The position numbers were made by a program, and so were the translations under genes. 64,000 nucleotides of DNA, from NCBI RefSeq assembly GCF_035083965.1, contig NC_089738.1, positions 14,534,734-14,598,733 on the forward strand, given 5' to 3'. This stretch comes from Branchiostoma lanceolatum. Its lineage: Eukaryota > Chordata > Leptocardii > Amphioxiformes > Branchiostomatidae. This document shows positions 15,844-25,727 of the stretch, piece by piece. Each line of letters begins with the position of its first letter. Within the stretch, counting starts at the first letter, position 1. Under the pieces are notes generated by a model. The model searched no databases. It saw only the letters and a list, made by a program, of their open reading frames with translations, and was not told the DNA's origin.

Positions 15844-18633
15844 TCACACCACTGTCTCTCTCTCAATGAATACTTGGTGCGGGTTCAGTTTTTCTTGCTC
15901 GTGAATCAGTTTTTCTCTTAAATCTTCCGGCTTTGGCCTTGCCGCTGGGTCAACACTCCAGCATGACGTCATGATGGCGTACAGGTCTGGAGGACACTCC
16001 GCAGGCATGTCCAGACGGGTCCCCTGCTGTAGAATCTTCACCAGCTGCAGACAGGTCGGCTGCGGTGTGTTGCCGTACATGGGGTCCGTCCCACCTGTTG
16101 CTATCTCCCACAGAAGCACGCCAAAGGACCACAGGTCGCTCTCGCACGAGAACTGGAGGTGTAGGAGGGACTCGATCGCCATCCATTTCAACGGGAGGCG
16201 TTGTTCCTCGCCTTGGTGAATGACAGGGGTGTATTGTGCCGTACTGTACACGTCGCGAGCCAGCCCAAAGTCGCCAAGTTTGGCGACATTCTGTTCAGTG
16301 ATGAAAACGTTACGTGCGGCCACGTCGCGGTGGGATATCCGTAGACCTTTTAGGTGACTGAGGGCCTGTGTAATATCAGTTGCAAAATACAGCAAGCGAT
16401 GTAGTGGGAACTTGTCTTTCCGTTGCCTCAAGAAGTTCAAGAGGTTGCCTTTGCTGGCGTACTCCAGTATCAAGCACTTCGGATTGGATTTGGTGCTAAA
16501 TCCAAACAGTTGGATGATGTTAGATTTTCCAGGGTCATATCCCTTTTCCTCGTGTATGACTGTAAGTATCGCTGTCTCTCTATAAAAGTCCTGGTAACAC
16601 AGTTTGTCGTTGAAGCGGACCATCTTGGCAGCAACAGTCCGATGCCCAGTAGGTAGCGCTAGGTTGGCTCGTGTGACCAGCCCAAAGGCACCCATCCCTA
16701 TTGTATCCCCCAATGTTAGACGACTGCTGTCGATGTGCCACCGCTCCAGCCAGCCCGGGCGCAACTTGTCAGCTAAGTCTTCTTCCATTCTCCTCAACTC
16801 ACGTAGAGCATATTCCTCCTCGGGGTGGGGTTTGTACACAGTGAAAAGCTTCCATTTCTTTTTACATGCTAGAATAGCCACAAAGGCGAGGAACCCAAGA
16901 ACAAGAGAAACACCAATGAGGACAGATACTAAAGTTTGAAGGTCTAACTGCTTTATGATGTCACAGTTCGGTCCTGACCATGGGGCAACACAGATGCAGC
17001 TGCCGTCCATGTGATGACAGGTGGCGTTGTTTTTGCAGGTGCAGTCAGATTGGCACTTTTGTCCGAACTTCCCCTTTTCGCATGGCTGGCTACAGTTCGT
17101 GCCACTCCAACCTGCAGTGCAGTTGCATGTTCCGTCGCTAGGACTGCAGTAGGCCCCGTTCTCACATACGCATCTGCTCTCGCAGTTCAGTCCATATGTC
17201 CCCGGTTCACAGAGATCCTCACACGTGTTCCCTCTCCAACCGTTCAGACAAACACAGCCGTTCCATCGGTCACAGCGAGCGTCATGCAGACAGTTGCAAA
17301 TCTCATTACATCCCCGCCCATGGTGATTGGGTGGGCAGGAGGTTACGTTAAGTGTGAAGTTTGCTCTCAGAGCATTACCCTCTGATGTCATCGCTTGGCA
17401 GGTGTACACGCCATTGTTTTCGGTCTGAAGATTGACTAGTTCCAATTTGCGTCCGTTCGCAACACCCAAAGGCTTAAATGAGACCCTCTGTTTCTCAGGT
17501 TGAAACGTCCATCTCAGCATTGTAACAGTGATATGGTGTTCTTGACATTGAAGTGTCACAGATCTAGTAATGTACAGTTCATCTGAGTTTCCGGGTGTTG
17601 AGATGATTGACAGTTCTTGTTTCGGTACGTCGCAGACGACCCCCTGCCAGCCTGGTAGACACTTGCAGGCCCCGTTGAATCTGTGACAACTGGCGCCGTT
17701 TCTACATGCGCACTGACTCTCACATAAAGTGCCATATCTATGCGGAGGACACGGCAGCAGCTGCAGTTTTACCTCAACTGTTACAGTTTCATCTTTTAAA
17801 AAGCCTTTGGATAGTCTTAAGTAATCTGAGAGTTTTGCTAAGTCGCAGGTATGTGTGAAAGAGCCCTCTGTGCCTGATGTAAAACGGAATAAAACCATGA
17901 ATTCGACCCTTGAGTTGGTCATCCAGCTCCGAGAGATAAGATAATCAGTTCCCGATGGCCCAAAAAAGGATTCTGCTGTTTCACGTTCAGTTTTGTGAAT
18001 TAGCGAGATACCGAATGATGCCGATTGCAATGACCTTACACACGTGGTATCTTGCCAATTGTCTTTATGAATGTTGGAAGCTATTGTCGTATCTTGTCTG
18101 GAATGCAAAGCCCACACAGCTTTTATTTCACACTTGTTATTCTCGATATCGAAACGAAAATACTCAAGACTTTCGTTACCGTAACGACTGAAATGAAATC
18201 TCCTCGCTTTATCTGAAATAGTAAACTGTACAAATTTAGTACTCTGGGTTTTTCTGTTCGGTATGTAACAGCTAGTGTTAAACACAGGAGGATAACCAGG
18301 CACGTCCACAACTTGTATCCGAATGGTGACCCGACCTTCGTGCTGGCCAGGTGTAACATGTAGAACGTACTCGTTTTGCACTCCATGATCCAAAGGGTTA
18401 TTCACAAACAACGTACCATTGCTGACTCGGAATCGCCTGTGTGGATCGCCTTTCACCGTGTACCCGCCCTCTTTGACTGGCAGAGCCGCCTTTAGGGGTA
18501 GGATGTCCTCCAAAATTGGTGTCCCGATGGTGGCGTTCTCATTAACAGACACACTGAAGATTTCTTGGCTGCAACAACTTGACATACACAGCAGAAATGT
18601 CCACAAAACTCGGACGACCGCCTTTCCCGACAT
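15844..18633 (-). CDS. Receptor tyrosine kinase, single exon, cadherin-like/EGF/Ig/EGF ectodomain (copy 1, 929 aa)
   Basis: Predicted single-pass receptor kinase. From the ATG at 18633: signal peptide 1-23; cadherin-like domain 24-118 (VSVNENATIGTP start, VVDVPGYPPVF end); unrecognised module 120-292; EGF 294-335; Ig-like 340-430 (Cys363, YTC at 410-412); three MEGF/Tie-type EGFs 432-557; transmembrane segment about 567-590; kinase about 638-912. The kinase looks active: GMGAFG loop, Lys670 in VAAKMV, HRDVAARN with Asp770, DFG 788-790, activation-loop Tyr796 and Tyr801, KWMAIESL. The open frame continues upstream to 18834, but that stretch is frame-shifted in sister copies, so I start at the signal peptide. 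No introns are needed. Ligand unknown. Closest layout known to me is Tie-like, but the cadherin-like N-terminus recalls RET; the combination is not a standard family. Confidence 0.9.
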   Translation of the reverse strand: MSGKAVVRVLWTFLLCMSSCCSQEIFSVSVNENATIGTPILEDILPLKAALPVKEGGYTVKGDPHRRFRVSNGTLFVNNPLDHGVQNEYVLHVTPGQHEGRVTIRIQVVDVPGYPPVFNTSCYIPNRKTQSTKFVQFTISDKARRFHFSRYGNESLEYFRFDIENNKCEIKAVWALHSRQDTTIASNIHKDNWQDTTCVRSLQSASFGISLIHKTERETAESFFGPSGTDYLISRSWMTNSRVEFMVLFRFTSGTEGSFTHTCDLAKLSDYLRLSKGFLKDETVTVEVKLQLLPCPPHRYGTLCESQCACRNGASCHRFNGACKCLPGWQGVVCDVPKQELSIISTPGNSDELYITRSVTLQCQEHHITVTMLRWTFQPEKQRVSFKPLGVANGRKLELVNLQTENNGVYTCQAMTSEGNALRANFTLNVTSCPPNHHGRGCNEICNCLHDARCDRWNGCVCLNGWRGNTCEDLCEPGTYGLNCESRCVCENGAYCSPSDGTCNCTAGWSGTNCSQPCEKGKFGQKCQSDCTCKNNATCHHMDGSCICVAPWSGPNCDIIKQLDLQTLVSVLIGVSLVLGFLAFVAILACKKKWKLFTVYKPHPEEEYALRELRRMEEDLADKLRPGWLERWHIDSSRLTLGDTIGMGAFGLVTRANLALPTGHRTVAAKMVRFNDKLCYQDFYRETAILTVIHEEKGYDPGKSNIIQLFGFSTKSNPKCLILEYASKGNLLNFLRQRKDKFPLHRLLYFATDITQALSHLKGLRISHRDVAARNVFITEQNVAKLGDFGLARDVYSTAQYTPVIHQGEEQRLPLKWMAIESLLHLQFSCESDLWSFGVLLWEIATGGTDPMYGNTPQPTCLQLVKILQQGTRLDMPAECPPDLYAIMTSCWSVDPAARPKPEDLREKLIHEQEKLNPHQVFIERETVV

Positions 18634-18732
18634 GTTCGAGGGAGTACCTTCTCTGCGATACACTGAAAGACTGCCAGACAACTTGGAAGCACCTGTACGT
18701 GCGATATTCGATGAAAAGTTCCTGAAATTTGA

Positions 18733-18738
18733 TATATA
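18733..18738 (-). promoter_or_regulatory. Candidate TATA box, kinase copy 1
   Basis: TATATA in the context GCTATATATC lies 100 bases upstream of the signal-peptide ATG. The same motif stands at exactly 100 bases in copies 2 and 4. Confidence 0.4.
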
Positions 18739-18833
18739 GCTTCCTCCAAGGGGCCGGTAAAGAAAAGGGGAACCCCTAGGCGTACGCGTATTGCGTAACC
18801 TGTTCGGATCTTGGAGAAGATTCAGAAACGCCA

Positions 18834-19871
18834 CAGATATTACGATGCCTTAGGATGGTGTCTTTAACTACGTGTGTACTGTCATTCTAAGCTTGTAACT
18901 TTATTCCAAATGCTCTCAGACTCACACATCAAATGATCATAACATTTTACACCGCGGTGTAAGGGGCAGTCCTTATGCTGTAGAATATGTAGGGTTGGAC
19001 AGAGTCATCTCTCTTGTGATGTGAAGCATGTTTCAGCGACTGTGAAATCGGAACTTGTGTGACTTCCTCATTCTCGGTAACTTTAATAGTGCAGGCAAGC
19101 ATGTTTCAGGAACTATAGAAAGGGGAGATTTTGTGACTATTTGTAACTTGAGGACCGTCTTTGCCATCAACCCAAGCGCAACCTACATGTACCCCCAAGG
19201 TTTCGGCCAAGAGGGCTAGGAGTGGCCGCGATTTTTAACGAGGGAAAGAAGCGTTCGCGACCTCTTGGAGAATAGCCCACATGTACCCCCAAGTTAGTCG
19301 GCCTTGAAACAGCTTTCAACTCTTACATTACAGACCTCAAAGATGAATGACACAATTGCAACATGAGTCATATTCTTCTTATGACAGCAATCTTTGTTTC
19401 ATTAGTTTGCCCTAGATTGTGCGATTAGATATATGCACGTGTAACGAATCGTCATTCGAGGAAGTATAATGCTATGGCTATCTTGAGAATGTTATTGTTC
19501 CTGAAATTACTTCCCCTTTCTTTGTCTTTAAAAATCTGTTCTCAGCCTATTTATTACCCCCATGAACAACGGAGGTCATATTTCAGGCATCGTTTGTGTG
19601 TCTGTCTGTTGGTCAACACAGCGTTTATAGACTGCCACTTGACTAACATGTCAAAACAGCACGGTATGCAGTAATGCATTAATCATCTCATGTGGTGAGT
19701 TTATTATTCAAAATAAAATGCAACATCAAAAAGAAATTATTGACCTCAGTACTAGTTGATACACATGACACTCGAGACATTCAGGTAACAAAATGACACA
19801 TTTATCTGTAATGTTCTTGTATCTACCGGTATGTGTATAAAACTGCAAAACAGATTCCTGTACAATTTTGA
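18834..19871. other. Spacer between kinase copies 1 and 2
   Basis: Duplicated noncoding DNA, repeated at about 22870-23900, 24600-25725 and 28700-29690. It carries a half-decayed foldback block (GGTTTCGGCC at 19199, CGATTTTTAACGAGG near 19230) and a short open frame at 19474-19674 that recurs with changes. That frame is not coding in any convincing way. TTTATT at 19700-19705 is a minus-strand AATAAA, 167 bases past the stop of copy 2. Confidence 0.6.
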
Positions 19872-22670
19872 TCACAGCACTGTTTCCTTCTCAATGAATA
19901 CTTGGTGTGGGTTCAGTTTTTTCTGTTCGAGTATAAGTTTTTCTCTTAACACTTCCGGCTTCGGTCTTGCCGCTGGGTCAACACTCCAGCATGACGTCAT
20001 GATGGCGTACAGGTCTGGTGGACACTCCGCGGGCATGTCCAGACGGGTCCCCTGCTGTAGAATCTTCACCAGCTGCTGACAGGTCGGCTGTGGTGTGTTG
20101 CCGTACATGGGGTCCGTCCCACCTGTTGCTATCTCCCACAGAAGCACACCAAAGGACCACAGGTCACTCTCGCACGAGAACTGGAGGTGTAGGAGAGACT
20201 CGATCGCCATCCATTTCAACGGGAGGCGTTGTTCCTCACCTTGGTGAATGACAGGGATGTACTGTGCCGTACTGTAAACGTCGCGAGCCAGGCCAAAGTC
20301 GCCAAGTTTTGCAATATTCTGTTCAGTGATGAGAACGTTACGTGCGGCCACGTCGCGGTGGGATATCCGTAGACCTTTCAGGTGACTGAGGGCCTGTGTA
20401 ATGTCAGTTGCAAAATACAGCAAGCGATGTAGTGGGAAGGAGTCTTTCTGTTGCCTCAAGAAGTTCAAGAGGTTGCCTTTGCTGGCGTACTCCAGTATCA
20501 AGCACTTCGGATTGGATTTGGTGTTGAATCCAAACAGCTGGATGATGTTAGATTTTCCAGGGTCGTATCCCTTTTCCTCGTGTATGACTGTAAGTATCGC
20601 TGTCTCTCTATAGAAGTCCTGGTAACACAGTTTATCGTTGAAGCGGACCATCTTGGCAACAACAGTCCGCTGCCCAGTAGGTAACGCTAGGTTGGCCTGT
20701 GTGACCAGCCCGAAGGCACCCATCCCTATTGTATCCCCCAATGTCAGCCGACTGCTGTCGATGTGCCACCGCTCCAGCCATCCCGGGCGTAACTTGTCCG
20801 CCAGGTCTTCTTCCATTCTCATCAACTCACAAAGAGCATATTCCTCTTCGGGGTGGGGTTTGTACATAGAGAAAAGCTTCCATTTCTTCTTACATGCTAG
20901 AATAACCACAAAGGCGAGGAATCCAAGAACAATAGAAACGCCAATGAGAGCAGATATTTGAAGATCTAGCTGCTTGATGACGTCACAGTTCGGTCCTGAC
21001 CACGGGGCGACACAGATGCAGCTGCCGTCCACGTGATGACAGGTGGCGTTGTTTTTGCAGGTGCAGTCAAATTGGCAGTTTTGTCCGAACTTCCCCTTTT
21101 CGCATCGCTGGCTGCAGTTCGCGCCACTCCAACCTGCAGTGCAGTTACATGTCCCGTCGCTAGGGCTGCAGTAGGCCCCGTTCTCACAGACACATCTGCT
21201 CTCACAGTTCAGTCCATACGTCTCCGGTTCGCAGGGCAACTCACATCTGCGTCCTCTCCAACCTTTCAAACAAACGCAGCCGTTCCATCGGTCACAGCGA
21301 GCGCCATGCAAACAGTTGCAAATCTCATTACATCCCCGCCCATGGTGATTGGATGGACAGGAGGTTACGTTAAGTGTGAAGTTTGCGCTCAGAGCATTAC
21401 TAGTACCTTCTGATGTGATCGCGTGGCAGGTGTACACGCCGTTGTTTTCAGTCTGAAGATTCACTATTTCCAATTTGCGTCCGTTCGCAACACCCAATGG
21501 CTTAAATGAGCCCCTCCGTTTCTCAGGTTGAAACGTCCATCTCAGCATTGTAACAGTGATATGGTATTCTTGACATTGAAGTGTCACAGATCTAGTAATG
21601 TACAGTTCATCTGAGTTTCCGGGTGTTGAGATGATTGACAGTTCTTGTTTCGGTACGTCGCAGACGACCCCCTGCCAGCCTGGTAGACACTTGCAGGCCC
21701 CGTTGAATCTGTGACAACTGGCGCCGTTTCTACATGCGCACTGACTCTCACATAAAGTGCCATATCTATGCGGAGGACACGGCAGCAGCTGCAGTTTTAC
21801 CTCAACTGTTACAGTTTCATCTTTTAAAAAGCCTTTGGATAGTCTTAAGTAATCTGAGAGTTTTACTAAGTCGCAGGTATGTGTGAAAGAGCCCTCTGTG
21901 CCTGATGTAAAACGGAATAAAACCATGAATTCGACCCTTGAGTTGGTCATCCAGCTCCGAGAGATAAGATAATCAGTTCCCGATGGCCCCAAAAAAGATT
22001 GTGCGGTTTCACGTTCAGTTTTGTGAACTAGCGAGATACCGAATGATGCCGATTGCAATGACCTTACACACGTGGTATTTTGCCAATTGTGTCCATGAAT
22101 GTTGGAAGCTATTGTCGTATCTTGTCTGGAATGCAAAGCCCACACAGCTTTTATTTCACACTTGTTATTCTCGATATCGAAACGAAAATACTCAAGACTT
22201 TCGTTACCGTATACGTCGCGACTGAAATAAAATCTCCTTGCTTTCTCTAAAAAAGTTATCTGTACAAATGTATTACTCTGGGTTTTTCTGGTAGGTATGT
22301 CACAGCTGGTGTTAAACACAGGAGGATAGCCAGGCACGTCCACTACTTGTATCCGTATGGTGACCCGACCTTCGTGCTGGCCAGGTGTAACATGTAGAAC
22401 GTACTCGTTTTGCACTCCGTAATCCAAAGGGTTATTCACAAACAACGTACCTCCGCTGACTCGGAATCGCCTGTGTGGATCGCCTTCCACCGTGTACCCG
22501 CCCTCTATGACTGGCAGAGCCGCCTTTAGGGGTTGGATGCCACCGTCCAACATTGGTGTCCCAACAGTGGCGTTCTCATTAACAGACACACTGAAGATTT
22601 CTTGGCTGCAGCAATTTGACATACACAGCAGAAATGTCCACAAAACTCGGACGACCGCTTTTCCCGACAT
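19872..22670 (-). CDS. Receptor tyrosine kinase, single exon (copy 2, 932 aa)
   Basis: Same domain order as copy 1 and nearly the same sequence: signal peptide, cadherin-like, unrecognised module, EGF, Ig-like, three EGFs, transmembrane, kinase. Differences from copy 1 are a few residues in the first 30 residues of the unrecognised module (SRDVYGNES, where copy 1 has SRYGNES), two extra residues after the Ig-like YTC, and VVAKMV around the catalytic Lys. HRDVAARN, DFG and the tyrosines of RDVYSTAQY are intact, so an active kinase is expected. ATG chosen at 22670, directly before the signal peptide; the 16 codons upstream to 22718 are treated as leader. Minus-strand AATAAA 167 bases after the stop. 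Confidence 0.9.
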   Translation of the reverse strand: MSGKAVVRVLWTFLLCMSNCCSQEIFSVSVNENATVGTPMLDGGIQPLKAALPVIEGGYTVEGDPHRRFRVSGGTLFVNNPLDYGVQNEYVLHVTPGQHEGRVTIRIQVVDVPGYPPVFNTSCDIPTRKTQSNTFVQITFLEKARRFYFSRDVYGNESLEYFRFDIENNKCEIKAVWALHSRQDTTIASNIHGHNWQNTTCVRSLQSASFGISLVHKTERETAQSFLGPSGTDYLISRSWMTNSRVEFMVLFRFTSGTEGSFTHTCDLVKLSDYLRLSKGFLKDETVTVEVKLQLLPCPPHRYGTLCESQCACRNGASCHRFNGACKCLPGWQGVVCDVPKQELSIISTPGNSDELYITRSVTLQCQEYHITVTMLRWTFQPEKRRGSFKPLGVANGRKLEIVNLQTENNGVYTCHAITSEGTSNALSANFTLNVTSCPSNHHGRGCNEICNCLHGARCDRWNGCVCLKGWRGRRCELPCEPETYGLNCESRCVCENGAYCSPSDGTCNCTAGWSGANCSQRCEKGKFGQNCQFDCTCKNNATCHHVDGSCICVAPWSGPNCDVIKQLDLQISALIGVSIVLGFLAFVVILACKKKWKLFSMYKPHPEEEYALCELMRMEEDLADKLRPGWLERWHIDSSRLTLGDTIGMGAFGLVTQANLALPTGQRTVVAKMVRFNDKLCYQDFYRETAILTVIHEEKGYDPGKSNIIQLFGFNTKSNPKCLILEYASKGNLLNFLRQQKDSFPLHRLLYFATDITQALSHLKGLRISHRDVAARNVLITEQNIAKLGDFGLARDVYSTAQYIPVIHQGEEQRLPLKWMAIESLLHLQFSCESDLWSFGVLLWEIATGGTDPMYGNTPQPTCQQLVKILQQGTRLDMPAECPPDLYAIMTSCWSVDPAARPKPEVLREKLILEQKKLNPHQVFIEKETVL

Positions 22671-22769
22671 GTTCGAGGGAGTACCTTCTCTGCGATACAC
22701 TGAAAGACTGCCAGACAACTTGGAAGCACCTGTACGTGCGATATTCGATGAAAAGTTCCTGAAATTTGA

Positions 22770-22775
22770 TATATA
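22770..22775 (-). promoter_or_regulatory. Candidate TATA box, kinase copy 2
   Basis: TATATA, 100 bases upstream of the ATG, in the same context as in copies 1 and 4. Confidence 0.4.
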
Positions 22776-22872
22776 GCTTCCTCCAAGGGGCCGGTAAAGA
22801 AAAGGGGGGACCCCTAGGGGTACGCGTATTGCGTAACCTGTTCGGATCTTGGAGAAGATTCAGAAACGCCAC

Positions 22873-23902
22873 AGATATAACGATGCCTTAGGATGGTATT
22901 TTTAACTACGTTTGTACTGTCATTCTAAGCTTGTAACTTTATTCCAAATGCTCTCAGACTCACACATCAAATGATCATAACATTTTACACCGCGGTGTAA
23001 GGGGCAGTCATTATGCTGTAGAATATGTAGGGTTGGACAGAGTCATTTCTCTTGTGATGTGAAGCATAGTTCAGCGACTGTGAAAACGGAACTTGTGTGA
23101 CTTCCTCATTCTCAGTAACTTAGTGCAGACAAGCATGTTTCAGGAACTATAGAAAGCGGAGCTTTTGTGACTTCTTGTAACTTGAGGACCGTCTTTGTTC
23201 GCCTCAACCCAAGCGTATCCTACATGTACCCCCTAGGTTTCGGTCGAGAGGGCTAGGAATGGCCGCGATTTTTAACGAGGGAAAGAAACGTTCGCGACCT
23301 CTTGGAGAATAGCCTACATGTACCCCAAGTTAGTCGGCCTTGAAACAGCTTTCAACTCTTACATTACAGACCTCAAAGATGAATGACACAATTGCAACAG
23401 GAGTCATATTCTTCTTATGACAGCAATCTTTGTTTCATTAGTTTGCCCTAGATTGTGCGATTAGATATATGCACGTGCAACGCATCGTCATTCGAGGAAG
23501 TAGAATGGCCATCTTGAGAATGTTATTGTTCCTGAAATTACTTCCCCTTTCTTTGTCTTTAAAAATCTGTTCTCAGCCTATTCATTACCCCCATGAACAA
23601 CGGAGGTCATATTTCAGGCAGCATTTGTGTGTCTGTCTGTTGGTCAACACAGCGTTTATAGACTGCCACTTGACTAACATGTTAAAATTGCACGGTATGC
23701 AGTAATGCATTAATCATCTCATGTGGTGAGTTTATTATTCAAAATAAAATGCAACATCAAAAAGAAATTATTGACCTCAGTACTAGTTGATACACATGAC
23801 ACTCGAGACATTCAGGTAACAAAATGACACATTTATCTGTAATGTTCTTGTATTTACCGGTATGTGTATAAAACTGCAAAACAGATTCCTGTACAATTTT
23901 GA
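22873..23902. other. Spacer between kinase copy 2 and the pseudogene
   Basis: Near-identical to the spacer at 18834-19871. TTTATT at 23731-23736 is the minus-strand AATAAA of the pseudogene unit. No independent gene. Confidence 0.6.
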
Positions 23903-24592
23903 TCACAGCACTGTTTCCTTCTCAATGAATACTTGGTGTGGGTTCAGTTTTTTCTGTTCGAGTATAAGTTTTTCTCTTAAAACTTCCGGCCTTGGCCTTG
24001 CCGCTGGGTCAACACTCCAACATGACGTCATGATGGCGTACAGGTCTGGCGGACACTCCGCGGGCATGTCCAGACGAGTCCCCTGCTGTAGAATCTTTAC
24101 CAGCTGCTGACAGGTCGGCTGCGGTGTGTTGCCGTACATGGGGTCCGTCCCACCTGTTGCTATCTCCCACAGAAGCACACCAAAGGACCACAGGTCGCTC
24201 TCGCACGAGAACTGGAGGTGTAGGAGGGACTCGATCGCCATCCATTTCAACGGGAGGCGTTGTTCCTCGCCTTGGTGAATGACAGGGATGTATTGTGCTG
24301 TACTGTACACGTCGCGAGCCAGGCCAAAGTCGCCAAGTTTGGCGACATTCTGTTCAGTGATGAGAACGTTACGTGCGGCCACGTCGCGGTGGGATATCCG
24401 TAGACCTTTCAGGTGACTGAGGGCTTGTGTAATGTCAGTTGCAAAATACAGCAAGCCATTAGTGGGAATTTGTCTTTCCGTTGCCTCAAGAAGTTCAAGA
24501 GATTTCCTTTGCTGGCGTACTCCAGTATCAAGCATCCTGTGCGATATTAGGTCCTTTAAAGTTCCTGAAATTTGATACATAGCTTCCTCCAA
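23903..24592 (-). pseudogene. Receptor tyrosine kinase pseudogene (copy 3), kinase C-lobe only
   Basis: The last about 187 codons match the kinase C-lobe of copies 1, 2 and 4 (LLYFATDITQ, HRDVAARN, DFG, KWMAIESL). Upstream of about 24460 the frame shifts through small base losses. At about 24534 the coding homology jumps directly into the 5' leader, so the ectodomain, membrane segment and kinase N-lobe are gone. Compared with copy 4, about 2.2 kb is missing. The open frame that remains starts in former leader sequence in the wrong frame and lacks the ATP-binding lobe, so no working receptor is possible. The TATA-like site has become TACATA (24576-24581). Confidence 0.9.
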
Positions 24593-25727
24593 GGGGCCGG
24601 TAAAGAAAAGGGGGAACCCCTAGGCGTACGCGTATTGCGTAACCTGTTCGGATCATGGAGAAGATATAGAGACGCCATAGATATTATGATGCCGTACGAT
24701 GGTGTTTTTAACAATGTGTGTACTGTCATTTTAAGCTTGTAACTTTATTCCAATTGCTCTCAGACTCACACATATCATAACATTTTACACCGCGGTGTAA
24801 AGGGCAGTCCTTACGCTGTAGAATATGTACTACCGGGGTTGGATAGAGTCATCTCTCTTGTGATGTGAAGCGTGGTTCAGTGACTGTGAAAGCGGAACTT
24901 GTGTGACCTCCTCATTCTCAGTAACTAAGTGCAGACAAGCATGTTTCAGGAACTATAGAAAGCGGAGTTTTTGCGACTTCTTTTAACTTGAGGACCGTCT
25001 TTGTTCGCCTCAACCCAAGCGTAACCTACATGTACCCCTAAGGTTTCGGTCGAAATGGCTAGGAATGGCCGCGATTTTTCACGAGAGAGAGAGGCGTTAA
25101 AAATCGCGGCCACTCCTAGCCATGTCGACCGAAACCTCTGCTTGGAGAATAACCAACATGTACCCCCTAGTTGGTCCGCCTTAGAACAGCTGTCAACCCA
25201 CTTACATACCAGACAATTACAACAGGAGTCATATACTTCTTATTACAGCAATCTTTGTTTAATTAGTTTGCCCTAGATCGTGCGATTAGATATATGCACG
25301 TGTAACGTATCGTCATTCGAGGAAGTAGAATGGCTATCTTGAGAATGTTATTGTTCCTGAAATTACTTCCCCTTTCTTTGTCTTTAAAAATCTGTTCTCA
25401 GCCTATTTATTACCTCCATGAACAACGGAGGTCATATTTCAGGCAGCATTTGTGTGTCTGTCTGTTGGTCAACACAGCGTTTATAGACTGCCACTTGACT
25501 AACATGTCAATATTGCACGGTATGCAGAAATGCATTAATCATCTCATGTGGTGAGTTTATTACTCAAAATAAAATGCAACATCAAAAAGAAATTATTGAC
25601 CTCAGTACTATTTGATACACATGACACTCGAGACATTCAGGTAACAAAATGACACATGTATCTGTAATGTTCTTGTATTTACCGGTATGTGTATAAAACT
25701 GCAAAACAGATTCCTGTACAATTTTGA
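24593..25727. other. Spacer between pseudogene and kinase copy 4
   Basis: Duplicated noncoding DNA as in the other spacers, with a complete foldback at 25042-25136. TTTATT at 25556-25561 is the minus-strand AATAAA of copy 4. Confidence 0.6.
25042..25136. repeat. Foldback in the kinase spacer, about 39-bp arms
   Basis: GGTTTCGGTCGAAATGGCTA begins the left arm and TAGCCATGTCGACCGAAACC ends the right arm. Both arms also contain the CGCGATTTTT block in opposite orientations. Confidence 0.75.

Noticed and set aside
18634-18834. In-frame 67-codon extension upstream of kinase copy 1
   Set aside because: The extension would bury the signal peptide, and the same DNA is out of frame in copies 2 and 4. 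It is better read as 5' leader.
19474-19674. Small hydrophobic open frame repeated in the kinase spacers
   Set aside because: It recurs only because the spacer is duplicated, decays in the fourth unit, and lacks a start context or domain.
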